Positions 24,895 through 35,365 are shown, counted from the stretch's first letter. The stretch: DNA of 64,000 bases from Gammaproteobacteria bacterium (GCA_018813765.1 JAHJBC010000009.1:186001-250000); one strand, 5' to 3'. Numbers and translations are program-made. Notes: generated from the letters alone by a model not told the origin.

Positions 24895-25230
24895 TTATCC
24901 GCCCTGTATCATCCCAACCATAGCCGTTCGCGCCTGTTGTAGTGCAGTCTGGTTCAACTTGCCGACCGAGTTGACGGGAAGGGATTCATGGCAAGTGAAT
25001 ATTTTGCCGGGGCGCAGATAACTGATGCGGTGTAATCCGCCTTCGGTGAATTCATTGTTGGTCAAGGTGAGTGCGCGAGGATCGGCGTAGGGGTTGCTGG
25101 TGATCTGGCAGGCGATCCAGTCGCCCCTCCCGGCTTCAGCAAGCAACAAGGCTGGACGCAGTTTCTGGTTGCTGAGGTCGGAGAATGGAAAGGGCAGGAC
25201 GACAATTTGCCCGGCTGCAAATGTGCCCAT
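24895..25230 (-). CDS. MazF/PemK-type toxin
   Basis: A 111-residue PemK-fold endoribonuclease-type toxin. Family features are GQIVVLPFPFSDLSNQKLRPALLL near the start, WIACQITSN in the middle and SYLRPGKIFTCHESL near residue 80. The ATG at 25230 has GAGGAGG eight bases upstream; a start at 25257 would add nine unlikely residues. The GAGGAGG lies inside the antitoxin gene. Together they form a type II toxin-antitoxin pair. No neighbour suggests a wider function. Confidence 0.78.
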   Translation of the reverse strand: MGTFAAGQIVVLPFPFSDLSNQKLRPALLLAEAGRGDWIACQITSNPYADPRALTLTNNEFTEGGLHRISYLRPGKIFTCHESLPVNSVGKLNQTALQQARTAMVGMIQGG

Positions 25231-25415
25231 GCTGCGTCCTCCTCGGGATTGAGCCATTCTTGCTTGAGTGCGGCTTCTGCCATCAGGGCGGATTCATGGG
25301 CGGGATCGGGTTCCAGCCAAGTCAGCAGCGCGCGCCCAGGCTTGATTGTTTGCTTGGGTTCGACGCTGTGTAAATGCCCGGATGAATCTATGGTCACTTC
25401 TATGGTCGTTAGCAT
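25062..25415 (-). CDS. Antitoxin of the PemK/MazF pair, with long out-of-frame overlap
   Basis: The ATG at 25415 opens MLTTIEVTIDSSGHLHSVEPK, an antitoxin-like start, and continues to LNPEEDAAWAHLQPGK, which resembles the usual end of this antitoxin family (EEDEAWxHLQ). Here no stop follows. The frame continues for about 50 codons inside the toxin gene in another frame and stops at 25062, giving 117 residues. Either the stop has been lost by mutation or the extended tail is tolerated. The first 65 residues carry the expected function. GGGAGATCGCCCC upstream offers a weak ribosome binding site. Confidence 0.6.
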   Translation of the reverse strand: MLTTIEVTIDSSGHLHSVEPKQTIKPGRALLTWLEPDPAHESALMAEAALKQEWLNPEEDAAWAHLQPGKLSSCPFHSPTSATRNCVQPCCLLKPGGATGSPARSPATPTPILAHSP

Positions 25416-25486
25416 GGGGCGATCTCCTGTGTGGCTGCTGCGCAGTCTATCAAATTTAAGGGCTTGGCACGATTGATACACACTGC

Positions 25487-25655
25487 TCAATACGCCGCAA
25501 TACTAACCTCATACAACCCACCGATCACAGTGTACTCATCTTCCCCCTGCAACATCCCCGGCAGCAATCTCGTATAGCAGAACACTTTCGATAGCGGCAC
25601 ACTTGCGCTGAGCAGGTAGTCGCCGAATTCGTCGGCGCGTTCGCGGTTGGCGGTA
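25487..25655 (-). pseudogene. Detached copy of the draT 3' end
   Basis: Codons for LTANRERADEFGDYLLSA.. to the end SIAAY-stop repeat the last 55 codons of draT (26740-26908) at roughly 90% nucleotide identity. The match begins exactly at the stop codon and ends near 25655. No start codon belongs to it. Both copies point the same way and bracket the BRO-domain gene, so this looks like the displaced 3' end left after an insertion or a duplication at draT. Confidence 0.82.
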
Positions 25656-25669
25656 AGCTTGACAATCCA

Positions 25670-25698
25670 TTGACGGCAGAACGTTCGTTCTCTATGAT
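25670..25698 (+). promoter_or_regulatory. Sigma-70 promoter of the BRO-domain gene
   Basis: TTGACG (25670-25675), a 17-base spacer, and TATGAT (25693-25698) form a near-consensus promoter. It begins right at the end of the draT fragment, 75 bases before the BRO-domain ATG, which has GGGAGGAAA upstream. Confidence 0.65.
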
Positions 25699-25772
25699 GT
25701 GATGGTCGTTTTGCTGGCTGAGCTATGAACTGGTTGGTCGCGTCTTGATTCAAGCAATGGGAGGAAATCGAC

Positions 25773-26624
25773 ATGAATTCCGAAGAAAAAAACAGACTTG
25801 CTGTTTTTGAAGGGAAGCAGATACGCAAGGTGATTCATGAGGGTGAATGGTGGTTTTCGATCATCGATGTGGTCGAGTCCTTGGTTAGAGGTGATCGGCC
25901 TCGCAAATATTGGAACGATCTAAAGAAGAAGCTCATTGTTGAAGGCTATATCGAAGTGTCCGAAAAAATCGGACAGTTGAAAATGGCCGCGCCGGATGGC
26001 AAGCAGCGGCTAACGGACTGCGCCAACACCGAAACCCTGTTCCGCATCATCCAGTCCATACCGTCGCCCAAGGTGGAGCCTCTCAAACGCTGGCTTGCCA
26101 AGGTCGGCAAGGAGCGTCTGGACGAAATCGAAAACCCCGAACTGGCGATGGGCCGGATGCAGGATCTATACGAAAAGAAGGGTTACCCGAAGGAATGGAT
26201 CGACAAGCGCCTGCGCGGTATCGCGGTGCGGCAAGACTTGACCGATGAGTGGAAAGAGCGCGGTGCGGCATCCAGCAAGGAGTTCGCCATTCTCACCAAT
26301 GAAATCATGCAAGGTACTTTTGATCTGAAGGTGGACGAATACAAGCAAGTGAAGTCTTTGGCGCGGGAGAATCTGCGCGACCACATGACTGACATTGAGC
26401 TTATCCTCACGATGCTGGCCGAGGCGACAACCACAAAGCTGCACCGTGACCGTGATTCGCTGGGCATGGAGCCGCTGAAGAAAGATGCGAAGGATGGCGG
26501 TGCAGTTGCTGGCAGGACACGTAAGGATATCGAGCAGCAGACCGGCAAGCCAGTGATCTCATCCGGGAATTTTAAGTCTTTGGCGGGGGGGAATTCGAAG
26601 AAGCTTAAAAAGGGTGACGACTGA
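25773..26624 (+). CDS. BRO-N domain protein (phage antirepressor-like)
   Basis: A 283-residue protein. The N-terminal BRO domain is clear: RLAVFEGKQIRKVIHEGEWWFSIIDVVESL, then a DNA-binding core ending near TETLFRIIQSIPSPK (about 1-105). The middle part (GYPKEWIDKRLRGIAVRQDLTDEWKERG) and the tail (TRKDIEQQTGKPVISSGNF) match the family of chromosomal BRO proteins often found alone in genomes. These are thought to be phage-derived regulators. It is the only gene between the two draT 3' ends and is transcribed against draT. Ribosome binding site GGGAGG. Confidence 0.8.
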   Translation: MNSEEKNRLAVFEGKQIRKVIHEGEWWFSIIDVVESLVRGDRPRKYWNDLKKKLIVEGYIEVSEKIGQLKMAAPDGKQRLTDCANTETLFRIIQSIPSPKVEPLKRWLAKVGKERLDEIENPELAMGRMQDLYEKKGYPKEWIDKRLRGIAVRQDLTDEWKERGAASSKEFAILTNEIMQGTFDLKVDEYKQVKSLARENLRDHMTDIELILTMLAEATTTKLHRDRDSLGMEPLKKDAKDGGAVAGRTRKDIEQQTGKPVISSGNFKSLAGGNSKKLKKGDD

Positions 26625-26663
26625 TATTTTTCTTTCAGTTTTGTAGGGGGCCGACCCTTCGAC

Positions 26664-26720
26664 ATAACCAGCGACTTGCCCGCTTGCGGGCTTAGTCGAA
26701 TGGCTAGTAGTTATATCAGG
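26664..26720 (+). repeat. Family C hairpin repeat, copy 2
   Basis: ATAACCAG, stem CGACTTGCCCGC / GCGGGCTTAGTCG (26672-26683 with 26686-26698), then AATGGCTAGTAGTTATATCAGG. The flanks are nearly the same as in the copies at 14051 and 49661. This copy stands alone between the BRO-domain gene and draT. Confidence 0.8.
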
Positions 26721-26739
26721 CTCAGGGCGAACGGCTCAA

Positions 26740-28626
<1,887 letters not shown>

Positions 28627-28636
28627 TGACGCAAGT

Positions 28637-28659
28637 GCGGACCGGGATGTCCGGTCCGC
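28637..28659 (+). other. Nine-base stem-loop between nifH and nifD
   Basis: GCGGACCGG-GATGT-CCGGTCCGC is a perfect hairpin 11 bases after the nifH stop, without a T-tract. Stem-loops here often stabilise the nifH message and explain the higher level of NifH over NifDK. That role is inferred. Confidence 0.75.
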
Positions 28660-28712
28660 AATGACTCTCTAACAATGGACTCCACAGATTGGTGGGTCAA
28701 AAGGAGAATGAA

Positions 28713-30188
28713 ATGACAGCATTGACACGCGAAGAGACCGCAGCCCTTATTCAAGAGGTGCTCGAGGTCTATCCCGAAAAAGCAAGAAAGGACCGCGAGA
28801 AGCACCTGGCGGTCAACGATCAATCCGTTGAACAGTCCAAGAAGTGCATCACCTCGAACCGCAAATCGTTGCCGGGCGTGATGACCATCCGCGGTTGCGC
28901 CTACGCCGGTTCCAAAGGCGTGGTGTGGGGCCCGATCAAGGACATGATCCACATTTCCCACGGCCCGGTCGGCTGCGGACAGTATTCCCGCGCCGGTCGC
29001 CGTAACTACTACGTCGGCACCACTGGCGTTAACTCTTTTGGCACGATGAACTTCACCTCCGATTTCCAGGAAAAGGACATCGTGTTCGGCGGCGACAAGA
29101 AGCTCGCCAAACTGATCGGCGAGATCGAACAGCTGTTCCCGCTCAACAAAGGTATCTCGGTGCAATCCGAGTGCCCGATCGGTCTGATCGGCGACGACAT
29201 CGAGGCGGTGTCGAAGAAGGCAGGCAAAGAGATCGGCAAGCCCATTGTGCCGGTGCGTTGCGAAGGTTTCCGCGGCGTGTCGCAGTCTCTCGGTCACCAC
29301 ATCGCCAACGACGCGATCCGTGACTGGGTGTTGTCCAACCGCGACGGCAAGGAGTTCCCCTCCACACCGTACGACGTGACCATCATCGGTGACTACAACA
29401 TCGGCGGCGACGCCTGGGCCACCCGCACCATCCTCGAAGACATGGGGCTGCGTGTGATCGCGCAATGGTCCGGCGACGGCACCATCGCCGAGATGGAGAA
29501 CACGCCCAAGGCCAAGCTCAACCTGCTGCACTGCTACCGTTCGATGAACTACATCAGCCGCCACATGGAAGAGAAGTACGGCATTCCTTATATGGAATAC
29601 AACTTCTTCGGCCCGACCAAGATCGAAGCCTCCATCCGCGAGATCGCCGCGTTCTTCGACGACACCATCAAGGCCAACGCCGAGAAGGTCATCGCCAAGT
29701 ACAAGCCGATCATGCAGGGCATCATCGACAAGTACAAGCCGCGCCTCGAAGGCAAGCGCGTGATGCTGTACGTCGGCGGCCTGCGTCCGCGTCACATCAT
29801 CGGTGCCTATGAAGACTTGGGCATGGAAGTGGTGGGTACCGGTTACGAGTTCGGCCACAACGACGACTACGACCGCACCATCAAGGAGATGGGCAACGCG
29901 ACGCTGCTGTACGACGACGTCACCGGCTTCGAGTTCGAAGAGTTCGTGAAGAAGGTCAAGCCTGATCTGGTCGGTTCCGGCATCAAGGAAAAGTTCATCT
30001 TCCAGAAGATGGGCATCCCCTTCCGCCAGATGCACAGCTGGGACTATTCCGGCCCGTACCACGGCTACGACGGCTTCGCCATCTTCGCCCGCGACATGGA
30101 CATGACCCTCAACAACCCGTGCTGGAGCCAGATGACTCCGCCCTGGTTGAAGAAGGCAGAGCCGGTCGCCGAGAAGGCCGCTGCGTAA
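28713..30188 (+). CDS. nifD: NifD, nitrogenase MoFe protein alpha subunit
   Basis: The 491-residue alpha subunit carries the P-cluster ligands in [19 protein letters not shown] and [12 protein letters not shown], and the FeMo-co ligands Cys in [11 protein letters not shown] (about 274) and His in [14 protein letters not shown] (about 440). The ATG at 28713 (MTALTREE) follows AAGGAG; the in-frame TTG at 28689 is not needed. It forms the alpha2-beta2 MoFe protein with NifK. A family B repeat separates it from nifK, which is unusual inside a nitrogenase operon. Confidence 0.98.
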   Translation: MTALTREETAALIQEVLEVYPEKARKDREKHLAVNDQSVEQSKKCITSNRKSLPGVMTIRGCAYAGSKGVVWGPIKDMIHISHGPVGCGQYSRAGRRNYYVGTTGVNSFGTMNFTSDFQEKDIVFGGDKKLAKLIGEIEQLFPLNKGISVQSECPIGLIGDDIEAVSKKAGKEIGKPIVPVRCEGFRGVSQSLGHHIANDAIRDWVLSNRDGKEFPSTPYDVTIIGDYNIGGDAWATRTILEDMGLRVIAQWSGDGTIAEMENTPKAKLNLLHCYRSMNYISRHMEEKYGIPYMEYNFFGPTKIEASIREIAAFFDDTIKANAEKVIAKYKPIMQGIIDKYKPRLEGKRVMLYVGGLRPRHIIGAYEDLGMEVVGTGYEFGHNDDYDRTIKEMGNATLLYDDVTGFEFEEFVKKVKPDLVGSGIKEKFIFQKMGIPFRQMHSWDYSGPYHGYDGFAIFARDMDMTLNNPCWSQMTPPWLKKAEPVAEKAAA

Positions 30189-30199
30189 GCACTACTCTG

Positions 30200-30300
30200 T
30201 TCCCTCCCCCTTGCAGGGGGAGGGCTAGGGTGGGGGTAGAAGCGGTCAGGCTCCACGACTCTACCCCCATCCCAACCTTCCCCCTGCAAGGGGGAAGGAG
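30200..30300. repeat. Family B paired-hairpin repeat, copy 2 (nifD-nifK)
   Basis: The left hairpin CCCTCCCCCTTGCAGGGGGAGGG and right hairpin CTTCCCCCTGCAAGGGGGAAG flank a complementary inner pair (TAGGGTGGGGGTAGA and TCTACCCCCATCC). The whole element can fold into one long structure in the nifDK transcript. Confidence 0.85.
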
Positions 30301-30370
30301 CAGAGCAGAAGTTAATTCATCAATCTACGCCGGCATCTGCGCATGAGCAGTGCGGCCAAGGAGATAGAAA

Positions 30371-31939
30371 ATGCAAAAAGTCGATGACATCAAACCTTGT
30401 TATCCCCTGTTCCGTCAGGACGAATACAAGGAAACACTGAGCAACAAGAAGGCCAACTTCGAAGAGGGCCACTCCGCAGACAAGGTTGCCGAGACCTTCA
30501 AGTGGACCACCACGATGGAGTACCGCGAGTTGAACTTCAAGCGCGAAGCCCTGACCGTGAATCCGGCCAAGGCCTGCCAACCGCTGGGCGCCGTGCTGTG
30601 CGCGCTGGGTTTCGAGAAGACGCTGCCGTATGTGCATGGTTCTCAAGGTTGTGTGGCTTACTTCCGCACCTACTTCAACCGTCACTTCCGCGAGCCGGTC
30701 TCCTGTGTTTCCGACTCCATGACTGAAGACGCAGCCGTGTTCGGCGGTCAGAAGAACATGATCGACGGCCTGGAGAACGCCAAGGCACTGTACAAGCCGG
30801 ACATGATCGCCGTGTCGACGACCTGCATGGCCGAAGTCATCGGTGACGACCTGAACGCCTTCATCCGCAACACCAAGAAGGCGGGCAACATCCCCGAGGA
30901 TTTCCCGACACCGTATGCGCACACCCCGTCTTTCGTGGGTTCGCACACCACCGGCTGGGATGGCATGTTCGAAGGCATCATGCGCTACTTCACGCTGAAC
31001 AGCATGGACGACAAGGTGCCCGGCAAGAACGGCAAGATCAACCTCGTGCCCGGCTTCGAGACCTATCTCGGAAACTACCGTGTGATGGAACGCATGATGA
31101 AGGAGATGGGCGTCGATTACACGCTGCTCTCCAACCCCACCGAAGTGCTCGACACGCCTGCCGACGGCCAGTTCCGCATGTACGCGGGCGGCACCACACA
31201 GGACGAAGTGAAGGATGCACCAAACGCCACCACCACTTTCCTGCTGCAGCCGATGCAGCTCGACAAGACCAAGAAGTATGTCGAGACCACCTGGAAGCAC
31301 GAAGTGCCGAAGATCACCATCCCGATGGGCCTGGAGTGGACCGACGAGTTCCTGATGAAGGTCGCCGAAGTCACCGGCAAGGAGATCCCCGCATCGCTGG
31401 CGCTGGAGCGCGGCCGCCTGGTCGACATGATGACCGACAGCCACACCTGGCTGCACGGCAAGAAGATCAGCCTGTACGGTGATCCTGACTTCTGCCTGGG
31501 TATGACCAAGTTCCTCACCGAACTGGGCATCGAGCCGCTGCACGTGCTGTGCAACAACGGCAGCAAGAAGTGGACGAAGGCGATGGAGAAGATGCTGGCC
31601 GAGACTCCCTACGGCAAGAACACCCAGCTGTTCGCGGGCGCCGATCTGTGGCACTTCCGTTCGCTGGTGCTGACCGAGAAGCCGGACTTCATGATCGGCA
31701 ACTCCTACGGCAAGTTCATCCAGCGCGACACGCTGGCCCTGGGCAAGGAGTTCGAGGTTCCGCTGATCCGCATCGGCTTCCCGATCTTCGACCGTCACCA
31801 CCTGCACCGCGCGACCACGCTGGGTTACGAAGGCGCCATGCAGACGCTGACCACCATCGTGAATGCGGTGCTGGAACGCCTGGACGAAGAGACCCGCGGT
31901 ATGGGGACGACGGACTATAACCACGACCTCGTGCGTTAA
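30371..31939 (+). CDS. nifK: NifK, nitrogenase MoFe protein beta subunit
   Basis: The 522-residue beta subunit. P-cluster Cys ligands are seen in AKACQPLGAVLCALGF (about 70), YVHGSQGCVAYFR (about 95) and VSTTCMAEVIGDDL (about 153). The N-terminal extension with YRELNFKREALTVNPAKAC is the standard NifK form, and the end MGTTDYNHDLVR is the typical C-terminus that packs on the alpha subunit. AAGGAGATAGAA precedes the ATG. All key residues are intact. Confidence 0.98.
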   Translation: MQKVDDIKPCYPLFRQDEYKETLSNKKANFEEGHSADKVAETFKWTTTMEYRELNFKREALTVNPAKACQPLGAVLCALGFEKTLPYVHGSQGCVAYFRTYFNRHFREPVSCVSDSMTEDAAVFGGQKNMIDGLENAKALYKPDMIAVSTTCMAEVIGDDLNAFIRNTKKAGNIPEDFPTPYAHTPSFVGSHTTGWDGMFEGIMRYFTLNSMDDKVPGKNGKINLVPGFETYLGNYRVMERMMKEMGVDYTLLSNPTEVLDTPADGQFRMYAGGTTQDEVKDAPNATTTFLLQPMQLDKTKKYVETTWKHEVPKITIPMGLEWTDEFLMKVAEVTGKEIPASLALERGRLVDMMTDSHTWLHGKKISLYGDPDFCLGMTKFLTELGIEPLHVLCNNGSKKWTKAMEKMLAETPYGKNTQLFAGADLWHFRSLVLTEKPDFMIGNSYGKFIQRDTLALGKEFEVPLIRIGFPIFDRHHLHRATTLGYEGAMQTLTTIVNAVLERLDEETRGMGTTDYNHDLVR

Positions 31940-31943
31940 CAAA

Positions 31944-32037
31944 GCCCCTCCCCCGTTGGGGGAGGGGTTGGGGTGAGGGAAGGCTCTTCGATTGAAAAGC
32001 GCCCCTCACCCCAGCCCTCTCCCGATGGGAGAGGGAG
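31944..32037. repeat. Family B paired-hairpin repeat, copy 3 (nifK-nifT)
   Basis: CCCCTCCCCCGTTGGGGGAGGGG, then GGTTGGGGTGAGGG, and the matching CCCCTCACCCCAGCCCTCTCCCGATGGGAGAGGG. It has paired arms like the others and lies in the nifHDK transcript. It could attenuate expression of the downstream genes. Confidence 0.85.
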
Positions 32038-32054
32038 CGATTCGGGAGCAACAA

Positions 32055-32279
32055 ATGGCAAACATCATGATCCGTCGCGACAGCAAGGGCAGTTACCAGT
32101 TCTACCTGCCCAAGCGCGATCTCGAGGACACCATCGTTTCGATGGAGTTCGACACCCCGGAGAAGTGGGGCGGAGAGATCAAGCTCAACAACGGCGGGAC
32201 TTATTACATCGAGCCGCAGGCTGCGCCTCCGCGCTTGCCTTACTCGGTGCGCGCCAGACGTCTGGATGCGGCTGAATAA
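32055..32279 (+). CDS. nifT: NifT/FixU family protein
   Basis: A 74-residue protein with the NifT pattern MIRRDSKGSYQFYLPKRDLEDTI and WGGEIKLNNGGTYYIEP. nifT directly after nifK is the normal order in proteobacteria. Its molecular function is unknown; mutants in other species show mild or no phenotype. The ATG at 32055 has GGGAGCAAC upstream. Confidence 0.92.
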   Translation: MANIMIRRDSKGSYQFYLPKRDLEDTIVSMEFDTPEKWGGEIKLNNGGTYYIEPQAAPPRLPYSVRARRLDAAE

Positions 32280-32297
32280 ACAAATAGGAGAAATATC

Positions 32298-32498
32298 ATG
32301 GCATATAAGATCAATGCTGACCTGTGCACCGGTTGCGACGATTGCGTGGCGGATTGCCCCACGGCTTCCATCAGCGTGAAGAAGGGTGTGTATGTCATCA
32401 ACGCGAACGAGTGTACCGAATGCGAGGGTGAGTACGACAAGCCGCAATGCGTGAAGGTCTGCCCGATCAAGGGCTGCATCACGCAGATCGCAGCGTAA
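32298..32498 (+). CDS. 4Fe-4S dicluster ferredoxin after nifT
   Basis: A 66-residue ferredoxin with [12 protein letters not shown] and [18 protein letters not shown]; the second motif has the 8-residue spacing of nif-type ferredoxins. GGAGAAATATC lies before the ATG. It is the second protein of this kind in the window (compare 1742-1996). It lies in the nifHDK operon, so it is a candidate direct electron donor to NifH, reduced by Rnf. That pairing is inferred. Confidence 0.9.
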   Translation: MAYKINADLCTGCDDCVADCPTASISVKKGVYVINANECTECEGEYDKPQCVKVCPIKGCITQIAA

Positions 32499-32501
32499 CA
32501 A

Positions 32502-32620
32502 ACTCCCTTCCCCAGCAGGCGGGGGAAGGGTTGGGGATGAGGGATTGCGGGTATATGCCCAGCTTGGTTGCAGTTTGCCGTCCCTCACCCCAACCCATCT
32601 CCCGCTTGCGGGCGAGGGGC
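32502..32620. repeat. Family B paired-hairpin repeat, copy 4
   Basis: The left half CCCTTCCCCAGCAGGCGGGGGAAGGG with GGGGATGAGGGATTGCGGGTA and right half CCCTCACCCCAACCCATCTCCCGCTTGCGGGCGAGGGG match copies 1 and 6 closely, including the GATGAGGG(C/A/T)TTGCG block. It lies between the ferredoxin gene and nifY. Confidence 0.85.
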
Positions 32621-32637
32621 TCACAGAGGGGTTCAAT

Positions 32638-33348
32638 ATGACAACCACCACCGTCATCACCAAAGCCGCCGCGCTGCGCATCGCGCAGGCCGCGCGCGTC
32701 CTCGCCGATGTGAATGCGGGGGCATTCGCGGCCAAGCTGGGCGACAGTCTCGGCTTGCCGATCACCGAAGAGAAACTCGCCAAGGTGACCGTGGCCGACC
32801 TCAAACTCATCCTTTCCGGCGAAGAGACCGTCGAGCCGGACGTGGACAGTGCGTCGATCAAGCTGGCTGTGCGCCACCTGTGGGGGCACAGCGCCGAGGA
32901 AGAGAATCTGCCGCCGGTTGCCGCCTACAAGGAAGGCGACTTGCTGGGTAGTCTGCGCGTGGCGGTCGCTTCCAACACCGAAGAGAATCTCGACGGCCAC
33001 TTCGGTTCCTGCCCGCGATTCCTGGTCTATCAGGTCGGTCGCGACGAGATACGCCTCATCGATATTCGTGCCACCAACCTCACCGACGAAGCCGAGGACA
33101 AGAACATCGCTCGCGCCAACCTGATCAAGGATTGCCAGATCGTCTACGTGCAATCCATCGGCGGCCCGGCGGCAGCCAAGGCTGTGCGTGCCAATATCCA
33201 TCCGGTGAAGGCGCCCGAGGGCGGCAAAGCGAACGTTGCTCTGCAACGCCTGCAAGCCGTGCTCGATGCACCGCCGCCCTGGCTGGCCAGAATACTCGGC
33301 GTGGAAGCGAAGTCGCTGAGCCGCTTTGCCGATGTCGAGGACGAGTGA
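32638..33348 (+). CDS. nifY: NifY/NafY-type FeMo-cofactor-binding protein
   Basis: A 236-residue protein. The N-terminal 90 residues form a helical domain like the SAM-type domain of NafY/NifY. The C-terminal part (about 100-225) is the NifX-like cofactor-binding domain with NLDGHFGSCPRFLVYQV and CQIVYVQSIGGPAAAKAV. Members carry FeMo-co to apo-MoFe protein or stabilise the apo form. Position after nifHDKT matches nifY of Azotobacter. The name NafY would also fit; the two cannot be separated here. Confidence 0.85.
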   Translation: MTTTTVITKAAALRIAQAARVLADVNAGAFAAKLGDSLGLPITEEKLAKVTVADLKLILSGEETVEPDVDSASIKLAVRHLWGHSAEEENLPPVAAYKEGDLLGSLRVAVASNTEENLDGHFGSCPRFLVYQVGRDEIRLIDIRATNLTDEAEDKNIARANLIKDCQIVYVQSIGGPAAAKAVRANIHPVKAPEGGKANVALQRLQAVLDAPPPWLARILGVEAKSLSRFADVEDE

Positions 33349-33350
33349 CC

Positions 33351-33623
33351 ATGTTGTCCGCCTCCACACTGGAGCAGATCGCCAGCGCAGCCGCGTCCAT
33401 CGGTGCACTGAACGATGCCACTCTGGATTCCCTGAAGAAAAACTGGCCTGACCTGCGCTTCACTTTCTGCAACGACGACGACATGCCGGCGCGCCTTTCT
33501 CCCGCTCTGCGAGGGGAGGGATTCAACGTCTATCTGGTCGGCGGTGGCGAACACTGCCTGAGCCTGACGCAGGACATCGGGCAGGCGATCGGTGTCGTGC
33601 TGGCGCAAGTGGAAGAAGACTGA
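33351..33623 (+). CDS. DUF6129-like small nif-cluster protein
   Basis: A 90-residue protein beginning two bases after the nifY stop. It has an N-terminal helical part (TLEQIASAAASIGALNDATLDSLKKNWPD), then FTFCNDDDMPARLSPALRGEGFNVYLVGGGEHCLSLT. This resembles the small conserved proteins found after nifX/nifY in other diazotrophs (DUF6129 as I recall). Function unknown. The two Cys residues are not arranged as a cluster motif. It is the last gene of the nifHDK operon. Confidence 0.7.
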   Translation: MLSASTLEQIASAAASIGALNDATLDSLKKNWPDLRFTFCNDDDMPARLSPALRGEGFNVYLVGGGEHCLSLTQDIGQAIGVVLAQVEED

Positions 33624-33668
33624 AGCAGATGTATCGATAACCGGGACGTTTACAGCGTTGTGTTCGGG

Positions 33669-34277
33669 TCAGGCCATTGTCGTCTTGTACGGGCTGGTCT
33701 CGATGATCTCGCAGAATAATCGCATCAGTTCGGGATCGTGTTTTCTGCCAGTTTCTTCCCGCATGATCTGCATGACCTCCGGGTGGGTTTTCGCATTGTG
33801 GTAGGAGCGCGTTACCGCCATTGCATCGTAATTGTCGGCGATGGTGATGATGCGAGAGCAGACCGAGATGGATGTGCCTGCCAGACCATCTGGGTAGCCT
33901 GACCCGTCGTAATTCTCATGGTGATGGCGTATCACTCTGGCGGCATGTTCCGCGCCGTCGAGTTCGGTCGAGGCGATGATCTTTTCCCCGATCTCGGAAT
34001 GTTGCTTCATCTTCTCCCATTCGTATTCGTCGAATTTTGCCGGTTTCAGCAGAATGTGATCGGGTATGCCGATCTTGCCGACGTCATGGAACGAGGCGGC
34101 GATCTTGAGCGCAGCCAGTTCTTCATCGTTGAGGCCATAAGCCGTACCCAGCGAAGCCGAGAGATTCTGCACACGTTCGGAATGGAGCCGGGTCAGCACG
34201 TCGCGATAGCCCAACGCGACAGACAGGGCCTTGGTGTACATATACAACGCATTGAAGTTGGGATTGTCCAGTTTCAT
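33669..34277 (-). CDS. HD-GYP domain phosphodiesterase
   Basis: A 202-residue single-domain HD-GYP protein: the metal site HDVGKIGIPD, then RHHHENYDGSGYPDGL, and RIITIADNYDAM. Such enzymes hydrolyse c-di-GMP. The motif is GYP, so activity is likely. No sensor domain precedes it, only a 30-residue helical start. It is convergent with the nif operon and marks the boundary between the nif region and the housekeeping block. A link to nitrogen fixation is not evident. Confidence 0.87.
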   Translation of the reverse strand: MKLDNPNFNALYMYTKALSVALGYRDVLTRLHSERVQNLSASLGTAYGLNDEELAALKIAASFHDVGKIGIPDHILLKPAKFDEYEWEKMKQHSEIGEKIIASTELDGAEHAARVIRHHHENYDGSGYPDGLAGTSISVCSRIITIADNYDAMAVTRSYHNAKTHPEVMQIMREETGRKHDPELMRLFCEIIETSPYKTTMA

Positions 34278-34418
34278 GGTTGCTCCCGATCAGGGCCGTT
34301 CAGCGCGCCTTGTTGGGAATCATTCTCATACTATTGTTCCAATATTTCAAGCAGAACCTGCATGCGGGATGATCCAGCTCCAGTGCCATTGCCATGCCCG
34401 AATCCCTCAACGCAGCCG

Positions 34419-34447
34419 TTGAGTCAAAGCGCCGCTTCGGTTACAAT
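34419..34447 (+). promoter_or_regulatory. Sigma-70 promoter of rpsB-tsf
   Basis: TTGAGT (34419-34424), a 17-base spacer, and TACAAT (34442-34447). The transcript would start near 34454 with a leader of about 124 bases. The stretch 34278-34418 upstream holds no gene. Confidence 0.75.
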
Positions 34448-34493
34448 GCGCGCCCTGTTTATCGGGCAACCGCCTGAAAAACAGTAATTCGCA

Positions 34494-34545
34494 CACTCGT
34501 TCATGTTGGGGTGTCCTTGAAAATCAAGGATCAGGCTGACGAGTG
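34494..34545 (+). promoter_or_regulatory. Structured rpsB leader, candidate S2 autoregulatory element
   Basis: An outer stem CACTCGT (34494-34500) / ACGAGTG (34539-34545) encloses a perfect hairpin TCCTTGA-AAA-TCAAGGA (34514-34530). In gammaproteobacteria S2 represses its own operon through a leader structure. A similar role here is inferred from position and the paired stems. Confidence 0.5.
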
Positions 34546-34577
34546 GTAGAACTTAACCCTTAACGATTGGAGCAATC

Positions 34578-35300
34578 ATGCAAGTAACCATGCGTCAAAT
34601 GCTGGAGGCGGGCGTCCATTTCGGACACCAGACCCGTTTCTGGAATCCCAAGATGGCCCCGTATATCTTCGGTCATCGCAACAAGATTCATATCGTCAAC
34701 CTGGAAAAGACCGTCGTGATGTTCAACGACGCGCTGAAGGAAGTGCGCAAGATCTCCGCGAAGAAGGGCAACATCCTGTTCGTGGCGACCAAGCGCCAGG
34801 CGCGCGAGATCATCCGCGAAGAAGCGATGCGCGCCGGTTCTCCTTTTGTCGACCATCGCTGGTTGGGCGGCATGCTGACCAACTTCAAGACCGTGCAACT
34901 GTCGATCAAGCGCCTGAAGGAACTGGAAGCGATGATCGAGGACGGCAGCATCGAGAAGGTCTCCAAAAAAGAAGGTCTGGTATTGCGCCGCGAGCTGGAG
35001 AAGCTGGAGCGCAGCCTTGGCGGCATCAAGGACATGCAGGGCCTGCCTTCCGCCATCTTCGTGATCGATGTCGGCTACCAGAAGGGTACCGTCACCGAAG
35101 CGCAGAAGCTGGGCATCCCGGTCATCGGCGTGGTCGATACCAACCACAGCCCGCTGGGCGTGGACTACATCATCCCCGGCAACGACGACTCCAGCCAGGC
35201 GATCCGCCTGTATGCGCGCGGCGTGGCCGATGCGATCCTGGAAGGTCGCGAGCAAGCGCTGAACGATCTGACTGAACAAGTCGCGGAAAAAGCAGCGTAA
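34578..35300 (+). CDS. rpsB: Ribosomal protein S2
   Basis: The 240-residue small-subunit protein S2 opens with [26 protein letters not shown], and has the conserved [14 protein letters not shown] and [19 protein letters not shown]2 binds late to the 30S head and is needed for S1 assembly. The first ATG is chosen because the [10 protein letters not shown] start is standard. It is followed by a partial terminator and tsf, the universal pair. Confidence 0.98.
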   Translation: MQVTMRQMLEAGVHFGHQTRFWNPKMAPYIFGHRNKIHIVNLEKTVVMFNDALKEVRKISAKKGNILFVATKRQAREIIREEAMRAGSPFVDHRWLGGMLTNFKTVQLSIKRLKELEAMIEDGSIEKVSKKEGLVLRRELEKLERSLGGIKDMQGLPSAIFVIDVGYQKGTVTEAQKLGIPVIGVVDTNHSPLGVDYIIPGNDDSSQAIRLYARGVADAILEGREQALNDLTEQVAEKAA

Positions 35301-35317
35301 GCAGCCTTCCCGCAACA

Positions 35318-35340
35318 GGGGGCGCAAGCCCCCTTTTTTA
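35318..35340 (+). terminator. Terminator/attenuator between rpsB and tsf
   Basis: GGGGGC-GCAA-GCCCCC followed by six T residues, 18 bases after the rpsB stop. It would end part of the transcripts and set the S2 to EF-Ts ratio. Confidence 0.85.
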
Positions 35341-35365
35341 TAGCTGAGATAAACAGGAGTTAGAC

